The notes beneath the pieces were generated by a model. The model was given only the letters and a program-made list of their open reading frames with translations. It had not been told where the DNA came from and made no database searches. Below are positions 22,140 through 32,050 of a stretch of DNA of 64,000 bases, one piece after another. The stretch covers positions 42,966,394 through 43,030,393 of the forward strand of contig CM070638.1 of assembly GCA_036346255.1 (NCBI GenBank), given 5' to 3'. Position 1 is the first letter of the stretch, and every line of letters starts with the position of its first letter. Source of the stretch: Ampelocalamus luodianensis. Lineage: Eukaryota > Streptophyta > Magnoliopsida > Poales > Poaceae. The position numbers and the translations under genes were made by a program.

Positions 22140-22301
22140 GCACCGCCGCCGCCGCCCCTCCCGCTGTCCCTCCTCTCCACCTTACTTCCTCCGCCGCTGC
22201 AGCCGCCGCGTCCCTCCTCCCTCGCCGCGCAGCAGATCACCGCCACGGGCCGCCGCAAGACGGCCAACGCCCACGTCGTTCTCCATGAGGGTACGGGCAA
22301 G
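22140..22301 (+). pseudogene. RPS9-like exon fragment (plastid/organellar type)
   Basis: A proline-rich N-terminal stretch leads into ITATGRRKTANAHVVLHEGT, which resembles the GTGRRK...ARVVLQEGTGK signature of bacterial-type ribosomal protein S9 (nuclear-encoded plastid form). A donor-like GT follows GTGK at 22302. Only this exon-sized piece is present, and the usual C-terminal KAR/KR-rich tail is absent. It runs directly into OXA1-like sequence in another frame, so this is a chimera. Confidence 0.5.
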
Positions 22302-22302
22302 G

Positions 22303-24746
22303 TATTTAGTCCTCCCCTTCTCCCTTCACCTGTCGGGGCCATCCAACCACAGCTTCTCCTCGTCCGCCCCCGCCACCGACGCCGTCCCACCCGGCGAGGT
22401 TGATGCTGCGGCGGCCAATCTCGCCGACACCGCGGGCGCGTTTGCCGCTTCGCAGCGTCGGCGCCGTTCGGGAGGAGGCTGCGGCGGCCGCTGACTCCTC
22501 CTTCCCCGTTGCCGCTCTGCAACATCTCATCGACGCCGTCCATACCTTCACCGGGCTCAACTGGTAAGGTTTTTGATGCAACTTTTAAGGTTTGTGATCT
22601 GTTTCGTTGGGTCGTATGCTTGGTTTGCTCTCTGTTCGGTTCTCATGCGGGGTGTGGTTAGGTGGGCTCAGATTGCCGCGACGATCTTGATCCGGAGCGC
22701 GACGACGATCCCGCTGCTGATGAACCAGTTGAGAGCCACGGTGAAGCTAAATGTAAAGTGCCCTTAATGCGATTCAACTAGCATTTTCTAGCCCTAGTGT
22801 TTGCTTGATGTTTGAATGTATGTGTGGGGTCAAAAGCTTCTCGTGAAATCCTTGTGTCATATGGTGATAAACTGATAATGCTGGCAACATAAAGTACAAT
22901 TGATAAACTGAGCGACCTTGATTCAAAAGACTGAATTCAAGTATAGTGGCATTGGTGGCATGATTAAGGACACTTAGATGTTTGGATTACATTGCTTGAC
23001 ATAAAGTAGATATTAATTGTCAAAATAGTATCTTGAGACCATTCAAGGTCACAAAAACATCATTTTTTTAACCAGATGGAGTATTTCTCTAGGGGGGGAC
23101 CTTTTGTCCAAACAAAAGTCATTTGATGTTGAAATCTTGGTGACATTTGGTCCATGGTTGGAAAAACAAATGAAATTTGATTGAAACTTTATTTAAATAA
23201 GGGGTGAGTGGTCTAATTACTTATTTTAGCGCATCAAATGGTTTAAGTGAAAATCCAAATACCTTGATCCGGAGAATTGTTCCTTGGTTCTATCACCTAA
23301 CCTGAGTATGCATAATGTAGATTGTATTTGTGAAGACATCTGTAGCAAGTTACTTGTGATCACTGTATTTACTTATTTGCTCTTCCTACAGTGAAGTTAT
23401 TTGAGCTTCACAGTAACACATGATTTTCCTTCATGTAAAGTTCTAAGACAATTCTTTGCTGCTTTCAAACTTGTGCATTTTGCAGGCAATAAGGCTAGAG
23501 ATGGAAGCCATTAAGGAGGGAACGAATGTGAGATTATATTCTTAGCGTGTCTAGAGACTTGTTCATGGAGAACAGTCATTTAAGTATTGTTAGTTAAATG
23601 TATCATATAGCTACTACTTTAACCTTTCAAGTTTATTTCCTGCAGACTATGGATCCAAAATCAGCGCTGGAGGGGAAAGATAAAATGAATGCACTCTTCA
23701 AAAAGTATGAAACTTTGAGTTGATTACTCTTATCTCTATTTTAATGACAATGAAATGCTGAGGTGTATTTCCTGGCTAATATATACTGTCCATGGCTTAA
23801 AAAATCTGCTAACTAGATTTTTCCTGCTGATGGATTAAGAGTCTTGGAATTCTTTTCGTGTGAAGGGCCGAATAATAAAATGTTGGGGAGCACATTAAAG
23901 GACTCCTGGTCCAAGGGCCAATGTTCATGAGCTTTTTCTTTGCTGTGAGTTACACAGACATCTTGCTCCCCCTTCAATTCTTCTCTTGTACATTATTTAC
24001 CTTAGTTTCTGTAATGATATCCTTATTTTCTTCCCATTGTAGATATCAAACATGGTTGAGAAAGTCCCTTCGTTGAAAGGAGGTGGAGCATTTTTGTTTA
24101 CTGATCTGACAACTCCTGATGCTCTTTACATCTTGGTTGTGTTAACAACACTGATTTTCTTGGCTACAGTGGAGGTATGCATTTTGTCTGGTGCGATTGT
24201 GGTGTCTAGTCATCATTGTGCAAATAACATGGGGTACCGCTGCTTCTTGCTCGTATGCTTTACAGCTTAATTGGTAGAATGGAATGATAGTGTGATAGAA
24301 CTGCCCACATAAGGCATAAGCAGCTGTGGCCTTGTGAGGTGAACATGTTATTTGTTTTTATAATCCGGACCTGAATTTACTTCCATTTTATACCATCTTG
24401 TGCTCATAAGCATGTATAACTATCAAACTGTGCATTCATTTGTAAAATTTATGAAGGTAATTACACTTTTTATGACTATGCACCTAGTTAACTACTCTGC
24501 TTTCATGGACGCCTTCTCCTTTATTAAACATCCAAAAATTCAAGCAGGCAATTTTTGTAACTTGAAACATCTACTGTGTTGACTCATTTGTTTGCCAATA
24601 CTGCAGTCATATCGAGCGAAAAATTTGTGCTATTTCAGCTTAACTTGCAAGAAGGAATGGAGGGAAATCCCTTGGCCGGTAAAATGAAGAACTTTTCTAG
24701 AGGAATGGCTGTTATGACAGTCCCATTCACAATGAATTTTGCGAAG
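22303..24746 (+). pseudogene. OXA1-like membrane insertase gene fragment, seven exons
   Basis: OXA1/YidC proteins insert proteins into the mitochondrial inner membrane. Exons with GT-AG borders: 22303-22565 (LPFSLHLSGPSNHSFSSS; SSFPVAALQHLIDAVHTF), 22662-22752 (AQIAATILIRSATTIPLLM), 23486-23527 (AIRLEMEAIKEGTN), 23646-23704 (MDPKSALEGKDKMNALF), about 23893-23944 (KGLLVQGPMFMSFFFA), 24043-24174 (ISNMVEKVPSLKGGGAF; TDLTTPDALYILVVL) and 24639-24746 (LNLQEGMEGNPLAGKMKNF; AVMTVPFTMNFAK). A frameshift lies in exon 1 near 22445 and a deletion at the start of exon 5. The last exon (…YWLTSNLFS…) is replaced by HASTY sequence. Kept introns show that genomic DNA, not cDNA, was captured. Confidence 0.82.
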
Positions 24747-24899
24747 GTATGACAATATTACTATTTTCTTGTGCTTTCTTAGTTTTTGTACATAGATCTG
24801 ATCTTATGTGATAATTAGCAATGAGCTAAAAAAAATATTGGGAATGTGTAGCAAGCAAGATTTTGAAATATTTGAGGAATCTGTTGTTACTTCTTAGCT

Positions 24900-26432
24900 G
24901 ACCTGTTCTCTCAGGTACTGTTGCAGCTATTGATTGTTGTAATTGTTATTCTGTCCTCACTTTTCTGCATTGATTCATCGTGTAGAAATCGCTTGGTACA
25001 GTCTACAATGCTCTTACTTTCTTCTGCTTGGCAACTAGGCTTACTTCAGCAGCTTCTTTCTTTAAAGTGGACACGACCGAGCCTTGTAGTTATTCATGGT
25101 CATTATTTGGATTCTTTGGGCCCTTTCTTGAGACATTATTTAGAGGCAGTTGCCAGCATTGTGAACAATGATCATGAACAAGATAAGAAATGCAGTGTGT
25201 TATCGAGACTCTTGTTCTAATTTATTTTGGCATGCATCATGTATTTACTTTGCTTTCTAGAGTGATGTTCACCATTACATCTGTGCTCTTTTGGTTGCTG
25301 AAAGTGCTTTGCCAATGATGCAGAACATTGCCGACACCATGACTTACCTTCAAGGAGAGGGTCGCTTACTACGTGCTGAGCATAATCACCTATGTGAAGC
25401 GTTTCTTGTTATGGCATCCTCTGCTGGGTATTTGGCTGCTACACCTTTTGACATTTATGCCTATGACTATGGGTAAGGATTATTAATAGAGCACTTTAAC
25501 CATTTACCATATGTTTTTTTTAATTTTCTCTAGTGTTCAATCTTGAAATCAGTGGACTTGTTAAGTACTGAGGCAACATGTTTTTTTTGGGGTTTCTCCT
25601 GCCATTTTTATAGACTGGAATGAATACTTTAGGCAAAAAAGAAAGAAAGAAAATACTTTAGGCAAAAAAGAAAGAAAGTGGGCAATGCAATTTTTTGTCA
25701 GGATTGTTTGTGTAACAACATTAGCAGCAAAATGGGTGAGTTACTGTTAGAATGAGATTTGTTGTCCTACTATTCATGCTATGTAATTGTTTAAACCCCA
25801 TCATCAGTTTGATATTATGATAATCCTTGATAATGTAAGAATAATTGAGCTACACTTTGAGTAACCAGAAAATTTGCATCTTGCACTTCATAAATGTTAA
25901 GAGCCATTTCTCCTGTATTGTCTTTGACCCATCTGAAGTTCTGAACATACCATACTGCAGGTACAATGTTATAGGATTAGCAGCTAGTCTTGGGGAAGCA
26001 TTTTTCCGATGCATAGAGGGTTCCTCAGTCACCCTTTCTCTTATGGAGAATGTGCAAGTTATGGAATTTCGGCATTTGCGCCAACTTATCCACCTTGTTA
26101 TTATTCCTTTGGTTAAATATTGCCCTACTAAACTATGGAAGATGTGGATATTGAACCTTTTGCATCCATTACTTGTCCACTGTCCGCAAGCTCTTGATTA
26201 TTCATGGTCCAGTCTTCTTCATAAAGTTATTCCCTTTTGTGGTGCATTGATTCACCTTGCTGTTGCAACAAACAAGGCTGAGTTGAGGCAGATTGTTGCA
26301 AAAGATCTATTTTCTTCTATAATACAGGGCTTATCTGTTGAGTTGAATTGAGTTATGAGTGCAGAGCTTGATGGACTTTGTCGAGAAATATATGTCTATG
26401 TGTGGGAATGCATTATCTGAAATCGATACCCT
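24900..26432 (+). pseudogene. HST: HASTY (exportin-5) gene fragment
   Basis: HASTY is the plant exportin-5 homologue, needed for miRNA function. Exon-like blocks: 24986-25160 (SAWQLGLLQQLLSLKWTRPS; VVIHGHYLDSLGPFLRHYLE), 25261-25427 (MQNIADTMTYLQGEGRLLRA; HNHLCEAFLVMASSAG) and 25961-26225 (YNVIGLAASLGEAFFRCIEG; FRHLRQLIHLVIIPLVKYCP). The last runs without an intron into another HASTY segment, 26226-26432 (IPFCGALIHLAVATNKAELR; DLFSSIIQGLSVELN), so sequence between was lost. A stop follows SVELN at 26349-26351, and the HASTY frame continues after it as MSAELDGLCREIYVYV. This is a captured internal fragment, not a functional gene. Confidence 0.82.
25632..25678. repeat. Short tandem duplication, about 31 bp
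   Basis: ATACTTTAGGCAAAAAAGAAAGAAAG occurs twice in close succession within a HASTY intron; the simple AAAG repeats suggest slippage. Confidence 0.8.
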
Positions 26433-26455
26433 TTTTTTTAATTTCAAAATGCTTA

Positions 26456-26775
26456 TCAAGGGCCGTCTAATTGCCGGGGAAAACATACATCAAGGGCCGT
26501 CTAACTGCGGGGAAAACATACATCAAGGGCCGTCTAACTGCTGGCAATACTATAACTGCAGGGAAAAAGCTAACTGTCGGGGAAAAGCTAACTGCCCGGG
26601 AAAACAATTTTTCTAGGGCAATGTAACTGCTGGGAATGCATATATCTGCCGGCAATTGTTTTTCCCGGCAGCACTTTACCGGGCAGGCCATAAGTGCCGG
26701 GAAAAGTAATTGTCGGCAGATAAATTGCCTTGCAACACAGTTTTTTCCGGCAGTTACATTGCCCTTAATAGTGTG
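26456..26775. repeat. Right subterminal repeats of the Pack-CACTA
   Basis: Three tandem units of about 31 bp beginning AAGGGCCGTCTAA (26458, 26489 and 26524) lead into several CTGCCGG/CTGCGGG motifs in both orientations up to the right end. They mirror the left array at 21785-21985. Confidence 0.8.
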
Positions 26776-26885
26776 CCATGGTGTAGTGCACACACTCATA
26801 AGACATAAGTCAATTCAATAAGTCATACTGTCATACAAACACATCTAACATTCCATTCGAATTTCGAACTCATCTCATTACTCAC

Positions 26886-27354
26886 CAGGAGCAGATGCAG
26901 TCGAGTCGAGCAGAGGAGGCGCCGAGGCAGATTTTGGGCGCCGGGCGGCGCAGTGTCGCAGAGGAGGCGCTGGGGGTGGCGGCGGAGCAGGGGGCTGTGC
27001 TGGGCGGCGGAGACGCCGGAGAGGAGCCGGGCGGGCGGCGGCGAAGAGGAGCGCTAGGCGAAGGGCCGAAGCGCCTGGTGAGGAGAGGAGTTGAGGAGGC
27101 GCCGCTGGGGCCTGGGGGTGACGGAGCAGGGGTTGTCTTTGGCGCGCGGAGGCGGCGCGCCGCGCGCCGCGAGAGAGAGAGGAGAGGAGGAGGAGCTGTG
27201 GAGGTGCCGCGCGGCCTGGGGGTGGCGGAGCAGAGGGCTGCGCTGGGCGGCGGAGAGGACGCGGAGGCGCGGAGCAGAGCGCTGGGCGGCGGAGAGGAGC
27301 TAGGGCTAGTGCTGCTGCACGCCTGCGCCTGCGTGCTTGCGAGTGAGCCGTGAG
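26886..27354 (-). other. GC-rich exon-like block near the right end of the hAT element
   Basis: Read on the minus strand this is a C/T-rich, GC-rich stretch with internal repeats (CTCCGCCGCCCAGCG-like, at least four times), no good ATG and a GTGAGT donor at its end (GT at 26884-26885). It looks like a 5' untranslated exon that could splice to the PHD exons at 21385. Upstream (27360-27400) is pyrimidine-rich, without a clear TATA box. It may be a captured promoter and first exon. No protein is proposed. Confidence 0.4.
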
Positions 27355-27597
27355 GTGAGGGGGGAGAGAGAAAACGGGGAATGGATTAGAGATTGAGAGG
27401 AGGTGCTGGCTGCGGAGCTAGGCCGGCTGGCCGGTTGGGAGCTGGGCGCCTGGGCCTGGGGGCTATATGCCTCGGGCCGGGTCAGTGTGCACTAAAAAAT
27501 GATATTGATGAACAGTACAGAATCCCATTACTATTCCGTCCACGTCTCGGGCCGTTGCCCAACCGGCCCGAGGCCTGTCTCCGCCCCTGGATGTTGG

Positions 27598-27769
27598 TGA
27601 GGTACCAGAAAGCGAAGTGGGGGATCTGGAGCATTTTGGTCTTCGACATGCAACGTCACCAAGTGATGGTAGTGATAAAATAAGTGGAAGTGATAAGCTA
27701 TCCGCGACTACTAAGGAATCTGTACAAGTCAGAGATGCCGAATGCCTAAGAATATTCAATGCCCAATGA
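27598..27769 (+). other. Exon-like fragment, right part
   Basis: Continuation of 20569-20610: a frame with EVPESEVGDLEHFG, LRHATSPSDGSDKISGSDK and ECLRIFNAQ, then TGA. It is serine- and acid-rich, with no family recognised. 27770-28270 beyond it holds no gene that I can support; 28020-28270 is AT-rich. Confidence 0.3.
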
Positions 27770-28271
27770 ATTGTCGGCGTGAAAAGGTAAGATCAATGGC
27801 GGCCACGCTGGACTGGACGGGACGGGACCCGCGGAAAAAGCACGTACCCAACCGCGCGTGTTGCTGATTGAGACAAACAAGTCTCGATAGCGCGACCTGC
27901 ATGTGCAGCCAAGATGAGATCGTGTGCTGAAGTTGATACTTGATAGACATAGCAGATTGCGAATGCGAAGGAAGGGGGCAGACGGGACACGTTGAAGATA
28001 ACACCATACAGCGACATGTGGTATAATTTTTTGTACTCGTTAGTATACAATAATTCTATATTACACTTATAATGATATCTTCCAAACCAAATAAACTTAT
28101 ATATATAATTATATTTTTGCAGTATAAGAAATTATAAGTGGTAAGCCAAAGAATCTAGAGGTTTGTTAATCTTATAATAATTATGACACTACTAAATACT
28201 AATCATTCTATCTTTGATAGATTGTTTCTTTCCTGTCTTATATTCTCTTCAAATTATTATGTTCGAGGACT

Positions 28272-29712
28272 CGTGGAACGTCTTGCTGCACTTGGCGCAC
28301 ACGTGCAGCTATCTCCCGTTCATGGCGGCGGCGACGTCCTTGACGTCCTTCATCTCCTTGCCGCCTTCTCGCAGATCTTGTGGTGTGCCATGTGGCCCCC
28401 CAGCGCCTGGTAGCTGTTGAAGGTCTTGAAACACTTTGGGCAACCGTACACCTTTACCTCGGGGATCTCTGCGGCGGCGTCGTTAGGCTCGACATCCTCC
28501 TCCTGGTCGTCATCGATGATGATCACGTCGGTGTCAGGGACGACAGGATAGTTGCGTATAGTAGATGGGGGCTCCGGGACCTTTACCTCGGGGATCTTGG
28601 TCCGGGTGACGGCAACGGTGACGACGCTCTTCTCGCAGTGGCCGTCGGCGACCGGGCCAAAGACCGCCTCGCCGGCGCTCAAGGACACGAGGTCTTGCGC
28701 GGCACGCACCATCTCGGCATCGGTGGCCCAGGGCTGGTCCCGGTCCTCCTCCTCCACCTGCAGCCCGGTCACCTCGCGCAGGATCACCGCGTTCGGCGCC
28801 CTGTCCTGGGCGGCCACACGAGACCACTTGGCCCGCCGCGCCCGCGAATCTCCCCCGCCATGGATAGGGATCCGCCGGCGCCGGCGCCGCCCGATCCCAG
28901 CCCAGCTCCGTCCCAACGCCCTGGCGAGCAGGCCCTCGTCGTCCGCCTTCTTCTTCTCGACCCTCTGCTTCTTTGCCCTCTCCTGCCGCAGCGCCACCGG
29001 CGACAGCTTCTCGGCAGCGGCAGCGGCACGGCAGCTCCTCATGTGGCCGTGCAGCGCCTTGACCCGATCGAAGGTCTCGGAGCACACGTGGCACGTGTGC
29101 ACCACCACCACCTCGTCCCCCCGCCCCGCCGCGCCGCCGCCGGCAGACGCCGAACCAGCGGACAGTTCCCCGTATCCACCGCGACGAGCACCTCCGCCGT
29201 CACGGCGGCGGCAGTCAACCGCACCCTGACGCGGCGGCGGCGGCGGCGGAGGCAAACCCGACGACAGCTCCCAGTCGCCGCTGTGACCAGCACCTCACGA
29301 CGCCGCCTCCGCCTCCCTACCCGCACGGGTGGCGGCGAACCCGCCACAGCTCCCCGTCGCCGCCACGACCAGCACCTCCACCACCCTCAAGGCGGCGGCC
29401 GTTTCCCCCACCACGACGCGCCGGCGTCGACCGCGACGACAGCTCCCTGTCGCCGCCGCGACGACCACCCTCACGACGTCGGTCGCAGTCTTCCCCACCC
29501 CGACGCGGCGGCGAGCCGCGGCGCGGTAGGGTAGCAGCCTCCTGTCCTCCTCCTCCCACGGCGCGGCGCCCTCCTCCCTCGGCGTGGTCGTGAGGCAGGG
29601 GGCGGCCGAGGCGGAGGCAGAACCGGAGGCTCACGAGGCCAGACCGCTTCGGCTGCGGCGGCACCGGCGAGGGATTCTTGCGGGCGACCATGGGGGAGGA
29701 GAGGGTTTCCAA
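28272..29712 (-). pseudogene. C2H2 zinc-finger protein gene, frameshifted and truncated
   Basis: On the minus strand a start at 29712 (or METs just after) opens MVARKNPSPVPPQPKRSGL and runs to a stop at 29317. A second frame then gives an N-terminal finger CHVCSETFDRVKALHGHM (about 29095-29035), a basic stretch RRRRRRIPIHGG, an acidic block VIIIDDDQEEDVE and a finger CPKCFKTFNSYQALGGH with the plant QALGGH signature near 28420, ending at TGA 28350. Past that, in another frame, HVCAKCSKTFHE (about 28285-28320) is the start of a third finger that is cut off by AT-rich sequence. QALGGH proteins are plant transcription regulators, often stress-related. A TATA-like CTATTTAG lies near 29810 on the minus strand. 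An intron near 29305-29320 is possible but would be too short. Confidence 0.7.
29162..29470. repeat. Degenerate repeats in the 5' part of the C2H2 gene
   Basis: Units with an ACAG(T/C)TCCC...CCGCGACGA core start at 29162, 29264, 29346 and 29439, spaced 102, 82 and 93 bp. On the minus strand they encode Gly/Arg-rich segments with a recurring ELSS-type core. Repeat expansion or slippage could explain the frame break at 29317. Confidence 0.6.
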
Positions 29713-29819
29713 CGAAAGGTAGGTCTTTCCAGGGGTTCTCTAGTCTCTACTACTGTGGTTGTGATGCTGCGCAAGGAGGCGCCCAGTATTGTGGCTGGCG
29801 GGGGCACTAAATAGCAGCG

Positions 29820-30051
29820 CGCGGGGGAGTGAGGCTGGCCGTGAGGGGGCACGGGGTACATACCAAAGGACCAGTTGTGAAGTACTTGGATGACTACGTT
29901 GAGCGACTCGATATTCGGCCCAAGAATCGCACTACCACGTATGACAATGATGGAAAATGCTGTGCCATCGTGGCACGTGGCATGGCGACATCCACAATAG
30001 TCAAACACACGGCAATGTTAGAACAGTGCAGAGAATATTCCTAGGTGAGCG
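29820..30051. other. Intergenic stretch upstream of the C2H2 remnant
   Basis: It contains no recognisable gene or element. A CACGTGGCATGG stretch near 29974 contains a G-box-like core, which is a weak observation. Confidence 0.3.
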
Positions 30052-30406
30052 TGTCGGTCGTATTACGCGGCAATTCTGGAATTTTTTTATTTTAGCCTCC
30101 GAACGCCACGTGAATTACAAAAATAGCCTCCGTGCCACTGTATTTGCAAATGTAGCCTCCTCCCGAGCACAAGAGCACGGGATGGTGACACGTGTCTCAT
30201 CCTGCAGTCGAGGAACGCGGCAAGTGAGGGGCTAGCGCGGGAGGGCGGCCGAGCGCGGGACCAAGACCACCGGAGCGGGAGGTGGCGCGGCCACTTGCCG
30301 CGGTGGCGAGCGTGGGAAGTGGCGGAGGCCGGCCTCTTCCTGCGGTGGCCGAGCGCAGGAGCTGACCGCACCACACGCTCGCAAAGAAAATTTCATGCGA
30401 AGCAGA

Positions 30407-30863
30407 TGTTGGGTTGATCTCTCGGCTAACGAACTCCGAAAGACTCGGGAGTCATGGCCCTCTACGCACCCTGATCGGGGGCGCAACCAACAAGTTGGTT
30501 TTCGTCCCGTTCACGCAGCGCAATACAAAATAGGGACTCGGCAGACCTCTAATCGTGTGTGGTTCTTGGCTGAAGAACGTCCTAACAACCCGATCTCTTA
30601 CGTGCGCTGCTGTGGGCGAAGACCGAACACCGCCGGCCTCGTCCACGACCATCTCTACGGCCACCGACGCCTCTGCACCGACCTCTCTTCACCTCCCGGC
30701 CGCTACACCGACACATCTACACCATCAGATCACCTTTTTTCATGGCGTCTTCAAGTTCGGGTAAGGTCTCACGCTTCCGCTCTAAGTTTCAGTGTAGGTG
30801 TTCATGATTCAGAGCTAGGGTTTATGCTATTATATCACGATTAGTCTTAGATTAAGACCTACA
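30407..30863 (+). repeat. 5' LTR of the copia element (457 bp)
   Basis: It starts TGTTGGGTTG and ends GACCTACA, directly before the PBS. It agrees with the 3' LTR at 36377-36825 except for small indels clustered in its GC-rich middle. Confidence 0.95.
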
Positions 30864-30865
30864 TT

Positions 30866-30877
30866 TGGTATCAGAGC
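30866..30877 (+). other. Primer binding site of the copia element
   Basis: TGGTATCAGAGC, complementary to the tRNA-iMet 3' end, lies 2 bp after the LTR. Confidence 0.9.
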
Positions 30878-32050
30878 AAATCTAGCTCATCTTGAACCCT
30901 AATCAGTCAAGAACCGAACTTGAATTTGCTTAGTTTTAGTAATTAAAAGTTTAGATCTAATGATCCGTGACCCGGATCTATTCTTTTATGGCTCAATCAA
31001 GCATCTAGAAGGAGGGGATTCATGAAATTGTTGCAAAACCCTAATGAACTCAAGATCAAATCCAAATCGGGACCTCCCGAAGTTCTTTTTCCCCAACTTA
31101 GGCCCCAAAATTAAAACCCTAATCTGATGCGGCGAAAGTTACTCACGTTTTTTTTTTGGAGATCGCCGGGTCTTCTCCGCTCACGGGCGCCATCGCGGCT
31201 CCACTCGACGGCGGTGCGCGCAACCTCGCCGCACGCGCGCCGCGAGAGGCTGCGCAATGCAGCCGCCTCAGCCGCCGCCGCCGTTGAAGCTCCCGCCCGC
31301 TTTGCTCGCTGCCCGCGTCGCACGCCTTAGCGCCGTCGACAAAGCTGCGTCGCGTGCGCCGCTGCTCCGTTTTTCGTGGGAGAGCAGAGGGCGAAATGCC
31401 CTTAGGGTTAGGGTTTTCGGCCTTTTGAGTCTTCCGCGAGAAGATCTCGGCCGTCCGAGTGAATCCTACGGCGGCTGAGGTTAGCAGGCCGGAGAGAGAT
31501 GTTGGGCCGAACGATTTTCGGCCGTCCGATTAGATCGGACGACGCTTGAGGATCTCGGGCTGGCCGGGAGCTTTTGGGCCGTTCGCACGCGTTTTGGGCC
31601 GAGCGCGTGGAGTTGGGCCGCGCGCGTGCCTTTGGGCCGTGCGTGAGTTTTTGGGCCGTTTCCTTTATGGGCTGACTGCAATAGTGTTTTTTGTTTAATT
31701 TCAGTGCATTTTCTTATGATTAATCCCTTTTGTGCACTGATTTAATTATTGTTTTGATGCACAATTATGATATATCATGAATGATGTTTTATTGCCCAAT
31801 AATAAAGTATTATTACCCATTTCTTGTGTATTATCTCTAATTAAAATTGAACCAACGAGATATTTTAGTTGGAGATTTAATAGTTTATTTTGGCATTATG
31901 TATGCATGTGATTATATTCTGACCAACGTTGATTATAATCATGTGTTGCCATATTAATTAATTAGTTCTTTTCATTTTCTGCCCAACGGTGATGTGAATT
32001 AGAACTATAGTTTTGTGTGTTATTAATCGCACTAACGTAGGATTAATTGC
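30878..32050 (+). other. Long leader of the copia element
   Basis: About 1.2 kb without clear coding. 31130-31480 is GC-rich, and 31450-31660 has a run of GGGCC/GGCCG motifs. One palindrome of the CCGTCCGAT type sits at 31522-31542. The short frames inside it (for example around 31127-31478) have no recognisable domain. Confidence 0.5.

Larger units (their letters stand above)
21757..26788. mobile_element. Non-autonomous CACTA transposon carrying host gene fragments (Pack-CACTA)
   Basis: Ends are CACTACACCATGGCATA on the left and CACTACACCATGGCACA inverted on the right. Flanking triplets are CAT and CAC, an imperfect 3-bp duplication. Subterminal repeats with cores such as TCTGCCGGCAAT and CTGCCGGGAA fill 21785-21985 and 26456-26775. 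No TNP2 or TNPA gene is present. Instead it carries, in plus orientation, an RPS9-like stretch, seven OXA1-like exons and HASTY exons. It sits inside the hAT element, in the intron-like space between the PHD exons and the GC-rich exon. Confidence 0.88.
20611..27589. mobile_element. hAT transposon carrying gene fragments, with nested CACTA
   Basis: Ends are CAGTGGCGGAGCCAGG and, inverted on the right, CAGGGGCGGAGACAGG, with 8-bp target duplications GATGTTGG at 20603-20610 and 27590-27597. No hAT transposase (dimerisation domain, RNase H-like core) is visible, so it is non-autonomous. Without the 5.0-kb CACTA element it is about 1.95 kb. That remainder holds three PHD-finger exons on the minus strand and a GC-rich exon-like block near the right end. 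Confidence 0.88.

Noticed and set aside
22303..26432. An intact OXA1-like or HASTY gene at this locus
   Set aside because: A frameshift in the first OXA1-like exon, a missing last exon, an internal HASTY deletion and enclosure by CACTA ends all point to captured fragments.
26895..27353. Plus-strand Gly/Arg/Glu-rich protein of about 150 residues
   Set aside because: It is the complement of the C/T-rich exon-like block with a splice donor on the minus strand, and the repeats explain the open frame.
31127..31478. Small Ala/Arg-rich ORFs in the copia leader
   Set aside because: No domain and GC-driven. The leader of this element has no known protein there.
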